Shown: positions 1-12,600, numbered from the stretch's first letter. The stretch: 64,000 nt of DNA from Stictocephala bisonia (GCA_035578905.1 JAQJVL010000002.1:10726717-10790716); one strand, 5' to 3'. Made by a program: numbers and translations. The notes: generated by a model not told the origin, from the sequence alone.

Positions 1-54
1 GGGCTGTTGCGAGTTTTAAACGCTAAGCTGTACATGGGGGATGAGGCCTGGTCT

Positions 55-302
55 TGGAGTCATAGAGATCAAGTTAGCTGTCAGTCGGCATCAAACGTGG
101 ACCTGGAACAACGAAACTAGGTCATATGAGTTACTATTATAAACTTTCAGGCATATAGAGCAAGTTAGTTGTCAGTCGGCATCAAACGTGAACCTGGAAC
201 AACGAATCTAAGTCATATTATGTACTAGCATATAGTTCCAGACATAGAGAGGAAGTTAGCTGTCAGTCGGCATCAAACGTGTAGCTGGAACGGAACGGAA
301 TC
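55..302. repeat. Tandem repeat, about 91 bp, 3 copies
   Basis: The core GTCAGTCGGCATCAAACGTG starts at about 80, 171 and 262, giving a 91-bp period. Each core is preceded by CATAGAG..AAGTTAG and followed by a CTGGAACAACGAA-like segment. The third copy is the most diverged. No coding potential is seen. Confidence 0.85.
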
Positions 303-332
303 TTAAGGTTTTACTAGTAAACAGTTGTTTCA

Positions 333-1395
333 TCTATACTTATAAAAGGCAAATACCACTGACTCATTCACTCATCGCTGTAACTAAAAAAGTACTAAGC
401 CTACGAGGCTGAAATGTTGTAGAGTCAAAGGTATTATGTAGAAGATGTCCGATAAGAAGGGATTTTGAAAAGTTCTTAGAAAATGGAAGATGGCAGCCTT
501 TTTAGTGCCAACAATTTTAATTGCCAAAAACAGCGTTTCTCTAATTGGACTGTAGCGGATAAATGAACGGCTCGGCAGCAAAATTAACACCAGTTTATGT
601 GCCTAATTTGAGACGATCTACAACTTTGTCCCTGTGAATTTTTGCTCTATATCACCTCCCTCATCCTTAGGTAAAGTTAGATTTTCAATTTGTGCGTGTA
701 AATCAAATTGGTTAATTTACGGCCTCTAAGAGTAGACTTACAGATTTATCTAGACTGTGAAACTTTGTTATCTAGGAGAACATAATGTATTCAATGGGAA
801 AATATAAAATTTAATCTGAACACATGTATAGCTAGGTAATAGTATATGGCTAAAAATGTCTAGAAACACGATTGTATTTTACTGATTCAGAGTCAATTGC
901 CGTACTTTGCGCCCTCTAAGAGTAGACTTACAGATTTTTCTAGACTATAAAACTTTCCTATCTAGGACAAAAGAACTGTTTTCAATCTGAAAATTAACAA
1001 TTTAGTTTTAAAGCATGCATAGCCAGATCATAGGACATGGCTAAATATGCCGAGAAACACAATATTTTATTGATTAAGAGTCAAATATAATACGTCTTTG
1101 TGTCCTCTAAAAGTAGACTTTCAGATTTTGTTAGACAATCAAAGTTTGTCTAACAAGTTTGACAAGAAATACATTGAAATAGCAAGATTAATATATTAGT
1201 TTGCATACCCATAATACATCTATATATATGTAAAAGCCATTTACCACTCATCACTATTTCACGAAAAATATCTGTCCAATCGACTTGAAATGTTGTACAT
1301 AGGTTTATCTTGGACCCTAGAGGCTCACTAAGAAAGGATTTTCCTCTCCGACCTCAGAACTCCGTCCCACTGGCCTCTAATATTTCCACGGTATT
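333..1395 (+). mobile_element. Mosaic of Helitron-like fragments with two 5' termini
   Basis: Two near-identical starts, A|TCTATA.., occur at 333 and 1219. Each is followed by a TAAAAG..ATACCACTGACTCA-like segment, the form of Helitron 5' ends (TC start, insertion between A and T). Between them, a segment beginning CTCTAAGAGTAGACTTACAG recurs at about 722, 912 and 1104, roughly 190 bp apart. The same segment is recognisable in the Helitron-like copies near 51.7 and 56.4 kb. No Rep/helicase coding is present, so this would be a non-autonomous relic. The Helitron assignment rests on termini only. Confidence 0.5.
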
Positions 1396-2229
1396 CTTAT
1401 GGAGCTATATTAATTGATTTATTTATTTGATTAACAGATGTTAAATAAAAACAAATTGAATAAAATTGTGTTAGGCTAATCTTATAAAATGAAAAATAAT
1501 TGTGTACAGTAGTAAACAATATATAACATCAACTATTCTAAACTGGATATAAATTGGACAAAGTGTAAACTGAAAGCTTGCTGTACATTTCAATTATATA
1601 ATCAAACTCAATATTATGACCGACGAAGTGGATGGGTACTGCTAGTTAAAATATAAAATATGGTGTATAGGAACCTAAAGCAATGCAGCCTTGTGTAACT
1701 GTTACATTTGATATCAGAAGACCACTACAAAAGGTAATTTTTTATAACCGATTTCCTCTAAGAATTTTTAGACTACTAAATGAGGGAAAACTAGATTTTA
1801 TTTACCGACTGACAGATTTAGTAACTTGAAAAACATAGGTAGACATTTAGCTTGTACTAAATTAGTTGCTTATCAATGATTTCATTTTAATTTCTATACA
1901 AACCAGAAATGATTAAATCAGTTTTAATGGTCGATACATGTAAGAGGATGATAGGTTGACTATTCTCTAGGTTGACCACTTTCTCCCCTTCGCTCTCCCA
2001 GCACATCTACGTTCACAACATTATGTGACCTTCCTCACAACCACATTCACTCTCTCCTTAGACGAGGGAGGGTTTCATAACCATAGTTGAGAGTGGACGT
2101 TCGTAAATAGCCATAAATGCTTTTAATTAGCTAAACTATTAAAAATTTAACGTTTATGAAGGAAACACGTGGAAATTGGGTGATTAGCTGTAATATAAGA
2201 CATACCAAATGATATGGAACAAATTAGTA
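1396..2229. other. AT-rich stretch, no gene seen
   Basis: No convincing reading frame, RNA gene or repeat was found. Short pyrimidine-rich patches near 1970-2060 are the only compositional change. Confidence 0.6.
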
Positions 2230-3690
2230 AGACGAAAAAGACGAGGGGGAGTTCTATTAGAAGAAAGACGATCGGAAGTTTTAACGAAATGAGGGGGTAG
2301 TAAGATCCGTTGTAGAATTAGATTTATCAGTTTTCTGACTATGACATCAGACAGGAAAGTAAAAAACTACTAACAAAAATGCTAAAATAGTAGATAGATT
2401 AATTGGAGAACGTGGAATGAACATAAGTGCAACTATGTTAATCGACAACAGTGTACTGTAACACCTAATGTTTTTAACAAACATTTAGAGAAAAAACAAG
2501 GGGGTGTTTAATGTAACAAAGGGAGTAGATATGGTAGGTAGCAGAAGTGAATACATCAGTGTTTCTGACTCTATGATAGCTGTATGAGAAGAAAGGAAAT
2601 ATGGTAGGTAGCAAAAGTGAATACATCAGTGTTTCTGACTCCATGACAGCTGTATGAGAAGTAAGGAAATATGGTAGGTAGCAAAAGTGAATACATCAGT
2701 GTTTCTGACTCTATGATAGATGCATGAGAAGTAAGGAAATTTGGTAGTAGCAGAAGTGTTTCTGACTCTATGATAGCTGCATGAGAAGTAAGGAAATATG
2801 GTAGGAAGCAAAAGTGAATACATCAGTGTTACTGGCTCCATGACAGCAGTAAGAGAAGTAAGGAAATATGGTAGGTAGCAGAAGTGAATACATCAGTGTT
2901 TCTGACTCTATGACAGCTGTAAGAGAAGTAAGGAAATATGGTAGGTAGCAGAAGTGAATACATCAGTGTTTCTGACTCTATGACAGCTGTAAGAGAAGTA
3001 AGGAAATATGGTAGGTAGCAGAAGTGAATACATCAGTGTTTCTGACTCTATGACAGCTGTAAGAGAAGTAAGGAAATATGATAGGTAGCAGAAGTGAATA
3101 CATCAGTGTTTCTGACTCTATGATAGATGTAAGAGAAGTAAGGAAATATGGTAGGTAGCAGAAGTGAATACATCAGTGTTTCTGACTCTATGATAGCTGT
3201 AAGAGAAGTAAGGAAATATGGTAGGTAGCAGAAGTGAATACATCAGTGTTTCTGACTCTATGATAGCTGTAAGAGAAGTAAGGAAATATGGTAGGTAGCA
3301 GAAGTGAATACATCAGTGTTTCTGACTCTATGACAGCTGTAGGAGAAGAAAGGAAATATTAACAGAAATGTTAAAAGGGTTAAGGTAGAGTAAGTTAAAA
3401 TTATGGGTGAACATAAGTAACACTAAAAGTGTGCTACTAAAAAAGGTATATGAACAAGTACGTAATATAATAGAGTAAGTGCGAAGTTTTAAATATTTAG
3501 GAAGAACGATTCAAGAGGACATGAGGAGTATAAAGAAAATAAACATAACAATTTTTTAGATTAATGAACGTTATAATAAAAGAAAAATTTACAATGTGGA
3601 CTTAGGTATTGAAAAGAATTACAAAATGTTACATTACCAGCGTTATGTTGTATGGAATAAAAATTAACTGCTGAAAGTATAACAAGTACA
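2230..3690 (+). pseudogene. Degenerate LINE reverse-transcriptase fragment split by a minisatellite
   Basis: Broken translations on the plus strand recall the C-terminal half of a non-LTR reverse transcriptase. At about 3380-3460 there is a region like the KINxxKTK motif (here WVNISNTKSVLL). At about 3486-3530 there is FKYLGRTIQEDMRS, matching the FKYLGSTIxxDG motif that follows the RT core, then a decayed segment up to about 3650. A diverged copy of the first part lies at 2336-2440. Stops and frameshifts are frequent, so the element is long dead. The 70-bp array at 2520-3356 sits inside it. Confidence 0.55.
2520..3356. repeat. Minisatellite, 70-bp unit, about 12 copies
   Basis: The unit contains GGAAATATGGTAGGTAGCAG followed by AAGTGAATACATCAGTGTTT and a CTGACTCTATGAYAGCTGTA segment. 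The period is exactly 70 bp (for example GAAGTGAATA at 2881 and 2951). One unit near 2741-2800 is shortened. The last six to seven units are nearly identical while the first few are more diverged, suggesting recent expansion at the right end. Confidence 0.95.
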
Positions 3691-5330
3691 TAGATAACAA
3701 TACAGTGCATAAATAACAAATACAGAGATCAAATACAAGTCTATGTACATTGAAGCAGTTACGTCGCAAGCTAAAAAGATGTTTACGGTTTTTTGATTTC
3801 GTATTCAAGACGATGTTAAGTCTTTTTATTTATTCAACTTCTTTGTGGTCTTTTTTTCTCTCTGAATTTAAAATGTTGGAGGAGCCGATTGCTTGTTTCA
3901 CAGAGTTTTAATTACCATGTTAGAGGAAGTTTTATCACAAAATTGATAAATGTGGAAATTAGTTATGTAAAATAAAACATTAAATGTTACATTGTACATA
4001 TTTTGTTATTATTTAACAGTTAGTTATTCGAAACTAGTATGATAAATGTTGTATGGAGGATATTTATTGAAATATTATAATAACACACAAGACATTTTAT
4101 CAGGAACTACCACAAAATTAAATTTACGGTGTCCAATAAGGAGGCGGTCTCTCTCTTTTACTGTTTAACATTTTTTAGAATTAGAGAGTGGGAAAAAGAA
4201 GTTAAGGCATACAAATAGAAAAGCTGATAAATATACTAATTGTAAAATGGTTAGCCTTTACTGATGATCTGGCCCCTCTTACCAATGGGAGGAAGTAAGC
4301 TAAACTGGCTATTGAAAATTGCAAGAGACTGGACTAAAAATTGACCTCTAAATTTTATATGAAAAAAACCCAGATCAAGGGCATAAAGTAATCAGATAGG
4401 GTTTCCACTGGGGAAAAACGGGCTAATTAAAAAATTTTCTCATTTGAAATACCTAGCATAAACCATCCAGCCTACAGGGTTGAACACATTGTCTAGCGAG
4501 GAAAGAACATTCAAATTTCTAAAGGCGTACAATATTACATGGAATCATATAATATATATATAAATGACTCTCAATACTATGTTGCGACATACTAAATTTG
4601 GATGAAACAGTCAACAAAGAAATTGAACAAACAAACAGTTACAGATTTCATATTGCTTGCTAAATTGTCATGGAGATTGTTGACAATTTAGTTCAACTAA
4701 CAATAGTGACAATAGTCAACTAACATGACATTGTTGACATTTGTAAGATAAATTTATTTTTTCATTGTAATACGATCACAAAAAATTCTTCACCTTTTGT
4801 ATTTAGATGAGTTTTCTCCGATTTCTTAATTACTAGACTTGTTAAATGAAATGTAGTATATTACATGTCAATTTTAATGAGTTTATTGTTAAATTTAAAC
4901 TACATAAACTACAACGCAATTTCACTATATATATATGAAAATCTTGATTTAAATATTTATTTATTATACTAGGTTGGTTGGTACATTTTGTCCACCTTAT
5001 CCTCATAATTTAAATAAAATATTTCAGACAGTTTCTTAATGAGTTACGTTCCTAGAAGGGCCAAATTGGCCACTTTAGATAGCCATATATCCATAAAGAC
5101 ATTTATTTTAAATGTTTCCCTCAAAAAATTTACTACATAAAACGGGACTAACACTTTTAATAAAATATTCGAAATTGATATTTGAACACCCTTGAGAATT
5201 CATTGCAACAAGAATTAATCCTTTCAGTAAATGTTATTTTAGTATTCTGTAGGTAAAAATGGTAATTTACTGCATTATTAATTATTTATAAATATGATAA
5301 GATATTCATTAATTTAACAACTAGATAAAT
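3691..5330. other. AT-rich stretch, no gene seen
   Basis: Both strands lack supported reading frames or recognisable repeats. It is very AT-rich with short simple-sequence runs. Confidence 0.6.
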
Positions 5331-5334
5331 GCTG

Positions 5335-5735
5335 TATTTGTTCATTATCTCAGATTATTCTCTTACATATGAGATGCCGACTCAACTTTGTGCGTATTTT
5401 AAGGTGAATATTAATGATTATATGAGTGTAGGATGAGTGTCAATGATCTGTGTCCTAAATGAGTTCAACACATTTTCAGAAAGGGATTTTATTAATATGC
5501 CAATATCCATGGAAACTAAGGACCCTACCGCTTTACAAGGAATCCGAACTACGTATTATTGGTCTGATGTTCAGCTAATTGACCCGACACAATACACCCT
5601 ACACGGTTCTCTCCCCCTACACAATATCTGGACACTGCCTAACACCCAACACGGATACCCCAGACCTCTCTACAAAAATCGATGCCCATCGCAACCATTG
5701 AGTTGATGCCATGACAGTATTATTAGGACCGACTA
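5335..5735 (-). mobile_element. SINE copy (family C), body and tail
   Basis: This aligns by eye with the segment at 41262-41790 (same strand) and with plus-strand copies at 13281, 50862 and 62594. Shared landmarks are the AACTTTGTGCGTATTTTAAG-like tail, the GGATGAGTGT box, the GGAATCCGAACTACGTA body box and the ACCATTGAGT..GCCATG box. A reading frame of 89 codons here lies wholly in the repeat and is not a gene. The head of this copy runs into the 85-bp satellite that follows. Confidence 0.6.
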
Positions 5736-6755
5736 TATAACCTGACGCCTACCATCTCCACAACAGTTTGTCCCCAAGTAGCTAGGTTACATCACTACGT
5801 CACTGGTACCAACCGTACTATAGAACCTGACGCCTACCATCTCCACAACACTTAGTCCCAAGTAGCTAGGTTACTGCACTACGTCACTGGTACCGACCGT
5901 ACTATAGAACCTGACGCCTACCATCTCCACAACACTTTGTCCCCAAGTAGCTAGGTTACAGAACTATGTCACTGATACCGACCGTACTATAGAACCTGAC
6001 GCCTACCATCTCCACAACACTTTGACTCCAAGTAGCTAGATTACAGCAATATGTCACTGGTACCGACCATACTATAGAACCTGACGCCTACCATCTCCAC
6101 AACACTTTGACCCCAAGTAGCTAGGTTACATCACTACGTCACTGGTACCAACCGTACTATAGAACCTGACGCCTACCATCTCCACAACACTTAGTCCCAA
6201 GTAGCTAGGTTACTGCACTACGTCACTGGTACCGACCGTACTATAGAACCTGACGCCTACCATCTCCACAACACTTTGTCCCCAAGTAGCTAGGTTACAG
6301 AACTATGTCACTGATACCGACCATACTATAGAACCTGACGCCTACCATCTCCACAACACTTTGACTCCAAGTGGCTAGATTACAGCACTACGTCACTGGT
6401 ACCGACCGTACTATAGAACCTGACGCCTACCATCTCCATAACACTTTGACACCAAGTAGCTAGGTTACAACACTACGTCACTGGTACCGACCGTACTATA
6501 GAACCTGACGCCTACCATCTCCACAACACTTTGACACCAAGTAGCTAGATTACAGCACTACGTAACTGGTACTGACCGTACTATAGAAGCTGACTACTGT
6601 ACTACCATCTCCATAACACTTTGACACCAAGTAGCTAGATTACAGCACTACGTCACTGGTACCAACCGTACTATAGAACCTGACGCCTACCATCTCCATG
6701 ACACTTGACACCAAGTAGCTACATTACAGCACTACGTCACTGGTAGAAGCTGAAT
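5730..6755 (-). repeat. Satellite, about 85-bp unit, 12 copies, derived from the SINE family C head
   Basis: Each unit carries ACCTGACGCCTACCATCTCC, CCAAGTAGCTAGGTTACAGC and ACGTCACTGGTACCGACCGT, recurring every 85-86 bp. On the minus strand the unit reads TGACGTAGTGCTG, then AGCTACTTGGGGACAAAGTG, then GTAGGCGTCAGGTTCTA. This is the same order as the head of the SINE copies at 13281-13370 and 62594-62680. A larger block of several units appears duplicated, since the variants at about 5770-6050 recur at about 6110-6380. Confidence 0.9.
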
Positions 6756-7289
6756 TTTTTCAGTTACTTAATATTTCATTAAAGTCTTGGCTATATGACT
6801 TTACGTTCTGTAACACCCAGATAATTAAAAAGATAAGAGGTGTTCCGTTCGAAACCAGGATTCTTTTTTCTTCCCTACCATCATGGAACCAACTTTCAGT
6901 GTATTATAGTGTATAGTTAAAGATTTGAATAATTTCGGTATTGGCTAGCCGATAAGTCTAATTTTGTTATTTATGTAATAATAACAATGAATGCCAACTC
7001 TCTTGTGATAAACCAACAAAAATATCTCGTTTTACGTTGAGAATATTATTTTGAGTAATTGTCAATAAATCAAACTCTTTAAGAGGGTAAATTTAAAACA
7101 CTTTTTCTCTTTTAGAACAAAAAAATTATGTTTGGTTAAATTATTAAACTGGAGCACAGATACCGTATAGGAAGTCAAGTACTGCTTTATCTAACCAGAA
7201 AAAAATATAAGAGAACTTATTAGATCCAGAAATATCTTTATAGTATACGGGCCTTGCCATGCAGGAAAAGGGAAATGGTGGGGTTGAAG
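6756..7289. other. AT-rich spacer, nothing recognised
   Basis: No supported gene or repeat between the satellite and the next minisatellite. Confidence 0.6.
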
Positions 7290-8480
7290 CAGTCATAAGG
7301 GTGAGTGAGTGAACACAGATGTGGAGGTAATAATATTTAGTAATATTGTGTGAAAGGGATTATGAAAAGTGTGTATGAAGTAAGGTGTATGAAAGAGGAA
7401 AGAGGTGGGTATATCAGAAAGCGTGTAAGGGAAGGTGGGTAGCTCATGAAAGGTGTGTAACTGGGGTTAATAGATCAGAGAGGTGTGTAAAGCAGATGGG
7501 TTGATCATGAAAGGTGTGTGATAGAAGGTGGGTAGATCATAAAGCTGTGTGAAGGAGATAGGTTGATCATGAACGGTGTGTGATAGAGGGTGGGTAGATC
7601 AGAGAGGTGTGTGAAGGAGATGGGTTGATCATGAAAGGCATGTGATAGAAGGTGGGTAGATCAGAGAGGTGTGTGAAGGAGAGGGGTTATCATGAAAGGT
7701 TTGTGATAGATGGTGGGTGGATCAGAGAGGTGTGTGAAGGAGATGGGTTGATCATGAAAGGTGTGTGATAGAAGGTGGGTAGATCAGAGTAGTGTGTGAA
7801 GGAGGATGCGTAGTTTTAAAACCCATTTTGAGTTAAGGTTTTGAGTAGTAAATTATCCCAAAATGAGAGGGTGGTTAGATCATGAAAGACATGTGATGGA
7901 ATATTGGCAGATCATAAAGTGTGTATGAGAATGTGGGTTGTTCTGACAGTTGTGTTACGGAAGATGGGTAGATTACGAAAGGTGAGTAGAGAATGTGGGT
8001 TCACCATGAAAGGCATGTGATGGAAGATTGGTAGATCAGAATGTGTGTAAAAGAATGTGGGTTGTTCAGACAGTTGTGTTTCGGAAGATGGGTAGATTAC
8101 GAAAGGTGAGTAGAGGATGTGGGTTCACCTTTCCCTCCTCTACTCATGAAAGGTGTGTGAGAGAAGATATATATATCAGAAAGATGTGTGAATGAAGTGG
8201 GAAGATCAGAGAGACGTGTAAAGGAGATGAGTAGATCAGAAAGTTGTGTAAATGATAGGGGTAGATTAGTAAGATGTGTAAACGAGAGGGGTAGATTAGT
8301 AAGACGTGTAAATGATAGGGGTAGATTAGTAAGATGTGTAAATGAGAGGGGTAGATTAGTAAGATGTGTAAATGAGAGGGGTAGATTAGTAAGATGCGTG
8401 AGGGTTGAATGAATGGACTTGCGGCGAGAGTGAGGGTTTTGAGTAAAGTCCTTTGTAGTACTAAATGAGAGGGTAGGTGA
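7290..8480. repeat. Two-tier G-rich minisatellite (62-bp then 30-bp period)
   Basis: From about 7490 to 7800 the period is 62 bp (GATCATGAA at 7503, 7565, 7627), made of two half-units of about 31 bp that share GGTGGGTAGATCA-like sequence. From about 7860 to 8120 the units are diverged. From about 8180 to 8400 the period becomes 30 bp (GTAGATTAGTAAGATGTGTA). Since 30 is a multiple of three, open frames appear on both strands at 8097-8513 and 8188-8412; I regard these as artefacts. TACTAAATGAGAGGGTA-like sequence closes both 7855 and 8460. Confidence 0.9.
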
Positions 8481-10094
8481 TCTGTAATAGAACTTTATAC
8501 CCAAATTACCCACTTTGTAATAAAATAAATATATTAGACAAAATATGTTTGATCAAAAATTCAAAGAGTTAGGCCTACTTTTCTGTTGCATATACTTTTT
8601 TTCTAACATTTCATTTTTTCTAAAATTAAGGTAACAAAACATCGTTAGATCGTTTACAAATCTTGTTGTGCCTGCCACTCATACCATATGACATTAACTA
8701 ATTCTAATTCATCAGTTAATATTGGCTAGAACTAAACGTTTATTCAGTGACTAGTGATGTTCCAGTTGATTGAGTCATACACTGAACTGTTATTAAATGT
8801 CAGAAGAATACATGACCTTACTGCTCTGTAGGTCAACGCTGTTGGAGGACGGGGTAGGTCAGTCTATATCTTATGGCTGCTTTGATCAATTTATTGATTG
8901 GCAAACAAGACTGAGTCGATTCAACGTGCCTCACAGGCTAAGCGGTCTTCATCGATCAATCGAATACAAAAGAAGTGATCGACATTGTCAAATTATAACC
9001 TTTCGTCAAGTGGTAGAGAGTTTGAAGCACTCTTAACAACATTGTCAACTGCGTTGTGAAGAGAAAGTGAGATCAATAAAGAGAAGTGACAAAGGGCGTC
9101 AATTGACTTCTTTGTGAACTGACTTTACAGTCCTACGTAAGATCTAATTCTCTTATCAAATGACCCTTTAACACAATTTGAGAAAAATTAACGACTTTAA
9201 AGGTATTATCATAGAATGTATATCAAAGATTTAAAAATGTATGAATCATGTATTATAAGTTCATGATTAAGTATGGGTTTTTCTCAATAAATTTAGTGGA
9301 ATTGTGTTTTTTGTATTTACTTTTAAATATTAGTGTAAGTTGTTAATACTGGAGTTAATTCAATTCATTGTTAGATACATATAATTTTTATTAAATGTAT
9401 ACTGTTAGTGTACTTACATTCAACAAAACGCATCACTACTGATCAATTTAGTTCGTGAATAGTACTGACTGCCTTAGTTTTCGGTTTTTTTTTTATTAGT
9501 TTGGAGTTAGTAAATTAGTAAACTACACACTTATAACACCAAAACTATGAAGTTAGTTAAAATATGGATTACATATAACACCAAACACTTTGAAACACAA
9601 TAGCAACACTGAATATATTCCATAGTACATAACAATTAATACATAATATTGGGTAGTGTTAGTACTGTAAGAATCACATTACAAATGAGAAATTTTGGGA
9701 TTATCAGTTGAATAGGTTAATTAAGCTGATTTCTTGTTTATTTCATCATTGAAAATTTTTCTGTAAGCTTGGAGCATATAGTGCACATGGTTGGAGTTGA
9801 TACTGAACTGACTAGTTAAAGCAGATGCTAGTTTGAGAACATGTTAAATCACATCTGGCAGAGAAACCTGTTTTTGAGTTGGGGTAAGGGAAGTTAATCA
9901 GCTCCACCCATTCCTCATGAAATGTACAAAGGCACCATCTTTGGGAACAACCTTTTTATAAATATATTCATAGTACTTGTTATTATAAACTATCTATATA
10001 ATATTAGTTAACTTGTTTAAGTTTGCCACTTATACACTAGGTGAATTATTTGCCCGCCAATTGCCATTGTTTCTATACAGTTATTCTTAAGATT
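8481..10094. other. AT-rich stretch, no gene seen
   Basis: A 79-codon frame at 8797-9036 has no recognisable domain and no splice context that convinces me. Otherwise the region is featureless apart from a T-run near 9485. Confidence 0.55.
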
Positions 10095-10255
10095 ATGTTA
10101 AATTTATTACATTACTATGTACTATATACTAATTTATTTGATGTATCACATGTTACAGTTAAGATGGACCCCGCTGACAAGTATTATTTGTTACTTAGCG
10201 GGGCCATAATTATGTAAAATGTTTGGAATAAACTTATTCTATTCTATTCTATTAT
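10095..10255 (+). mobile_element. LINE 3' end with stem-loop and ATTCT tail
   Basis: A perfect hairpin, CCCCGCT..AGCGGGG (about 10168-10205), lies just upstream of AATAAACTTATTCTATTCTA. A 3' stem-loop followed by a short pentamer tail is typical of 3' ends of Jockey/CR1-type non-LTR elements. No coding remains. The LINE call is an inference from this tail. Confidence 0.4.
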
Positions 10256-11600
10256 ATGTTTTTCATTTTTTTATTTAGTTTGTATTATATTTTAATTAAT
10301 TCGCAGTATAAAATCCGATAGAGTAATTTTGTACAGATAACCAAATTCAATTTAGCTTGTTATAAAATAATAAGCCTTACATTTGTAAAGTATAACTTAA
10401 CTGAAATTTAAATTTAAATATGACTTAATTTCTATGAATTTTAATATATATATAAAAATGCAAAAAGTTAATTTAGCCTACCCTTACATCCTATTTACTA
10501 TACTTCGTCAATGAAAGGAAGTGATTTACAAAATATCTTCCTTTCATCATAAAGTTACTTTAATGTCACATTTCAAAAACTGTAGAACTGGAACCTGATT
10601 TGGAGATATTTTATATACAACTCTTTCGAAGAATATGACACACATTTCTTCCTAAGAGAAATAAAAACTGATATATTTCCCGTAAGTTAGGTTGGTAAGT
10701 TACGTTAGGTTAGATTTGCTTAGCAATATGTATTCATAGTCAACATATACTAACCTAACCCAACATACCGTTATGTTGAATATCAGTATTCGTATTTACT
10801 AAATTCATGAATAACTCTGCAGTTACTAATTATATTTTCTTTAGTATTTTATTTACAAATTTAATACAAATATATCATATAACACCATTTGTTAATTGTC
10901 AATAAATGATGAAGCACCATCAAACGTTGAAATTTGACCAAATACCAATCGTAAAAAATTTTAAATATTTTATTGCTTTTTTATATATTTTATTCCCTTG
11001 GATATACTGAAAATCATCTTAAGAAAATTCTTATTTGGCCATTTAGTTGGCCAGATTGAGTCATACAATATACTTGTATAATGATACATTGTCAAAAGAT
11101 ATATGGCGTTTTTATAAATATTTTCCTGTATTTTAATGTAGAACAAATACATCTTCTCTTGTAGGTTGTTCCAATGTTTACATTTGAATTGGATCCTCTT
11201 CCATGTTTTACATCTTATACATATTTTATTTTATTTATTTCATTACAACATTTTAGAATAGAACTACCTTATCATATTGGGTAATTAAATGATCAGTGGG
11301 TATTTTCTTTATTCCATAGCCTTATTACTCAATACTTTATTTTAAATATTTTAGTAGTTGTAAAATAAATATTTTACATATGTATTGTTTGTTCGAAATT
11401 TTAAATAAAGTGCTTAATTTGATAAATTTAACGTTTTGAAAAAGGGTTAAGTGACTTTCTTTATTTAACTTTAGAAACGAATTATTTGAAGTCAATTTAA
11501 ACTGACCTGTATAATAAGAGTATACACTGCTGAAACAAGATTAATAAAAGAAATAAAATAATTTTTACTCGCTTCACATACTTATGTCAATACCACTGTA
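10256..11600. other. AT-rich stretch, no gene seen
   Basis: Very AT-rich. A few TTAGGTTAG-like words near 10685-10715 are isolated. No gene is supported. Confidence 0.6.
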
Positions 11601-11855
11601 GGAGTTAAAGTTAAATATCGTCTTATTTTACCAGGTGAAGATAGGGCTAAGAAGCCCTCTCTAACAGTTAACCTGGGGACCAACGGCTTAACGTGACTTC
11701 CGAACCACCACCAGTGACTGGGCAGGCAGGCTGCGTGCTTATGACGGGATCGCTCAGACGTTTATCCATCCAAGGAACAGCCACACTCGATGTTGATTGA
11801 CTCCGTTGTCTTGCAATAACGTCGGAACCCTCTGGACAAGGCCACTGTATAACTG
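11601..11855 (-). mobile_element. SINE with 5S rRNA-like head (family A, 5S type)
   Basis: Read on the minus strand, the head (about 11850-11755) contains AATCAACATCGAGTGTGG and CCTTGGATGGA, aligning with the internal control region of 5S rRNA (AAGCAxCxTCGxGCGxGG..CTTxGATGGGxGACC). Then come GCGATCCCGTCATAAGCACG and a 3' body with GTTCGGAAGTCACGTTAAGC, GCCGTTGGTCCCCAGG and AGAGAGGGCT. It ends in a TTTAACTTTAAC tail. The same 3' body is found at 20755-20888 behind a tRNA-like head. It resembles the SINE3 (5S-derived) class. The length of about 255 bp suggests a nearly complete copy. Confidence 0.75.
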
Positions 11856-11944
11856 TACGTGGGAAGGTGAGCCATATTATAACATATTTTACCCACCGAT
11901 TGTTATTGCCCCACCTATTAGTAGGTGTGTGTTATACACACCTA

Positions 11945-12600
11945 TTTGTGTTATATACCCATACACGTACAGTATTGATCTACCCACCCTTCCATACACG
12001 TACAGTATTGATCTATCCGCTCTGCCATACACGTACGGTATTGATCTACCCACCCTGCCATCCACGTACAGTATTGATCTACCAACTCTGCCATTCACGT
12101 ACAGTATTGATCTACCCACCCTCTCATACACGTATATTGATCTACCTACCCTCTCATACACGTACAGTATTGATCTACCCACCTTCCCATACACGTACAG
12201 TATTGATCTACCCACCCTCTCATACACGTACAGTATTGATCTACCCACCCTTCCATACACGTACAGTATTGATCTACCCGCTCTGCCATACACGTACAGT
12301 ATTGATCTACCCACCCTCCCATACACGTACAGTATTGATCTACCCACCCTTCCATACACGTACAGTATTGATCTACCCACCCTCCCATACACGTACAGTA
12401 TTGATCTACCCACCCTCCCATACACGTACAGTATTGATCTACCCACCCTCCCATACACGTACAGTATTGATCTACCCACTCTGCCATTCACGTACAGTAT
12501 TGATCTACCCACCCTCTCATACATGTATATTGATCTACCCACCCTCTCATACACGTACAGTATTGATCTACCCACCTTCCCATACACGTACAGAATTTAA
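11945..12600 (-). repeat. Minisatellite, 30-bp unit, about 21 copies, with higher-order structure
   Basis: The unit is CATACACGTACAGTATTGAT plus CTACCCACCC. A few units are 27 bp because CAGT is missing (near 12131 and 12525). A block of about 110 bp with the same variants occurs at about 12089-12195 and again at 12480-12590, so the array has a higher-order duplication about 390 bp apart. The 30-bp period makes frames open on both strands (11797-12643); these are artefacts. On the minus strand the unit reads as the GTACGTGTATGG/GGTGGGT motif seen at many other loci in the window. Confidence 0.95.

Noticed and set aside
2520..3356. CRISPR array
   Set aside because: Direct tandem units without unique spacers in a eukaryotic genome; plain minisatellite.
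8188..8412. Arg-rich repeat protein (NERGRLVRCV-like)
   Set aside because: Artefact of the 30-bp minisatellite.
10682..10720. Interstitial insect telomere repeat (TTAGG)n
   Set aside because: Only a few scattered TTAGGTTAG-like words, not a tandem array; also seen in the foldback arms.
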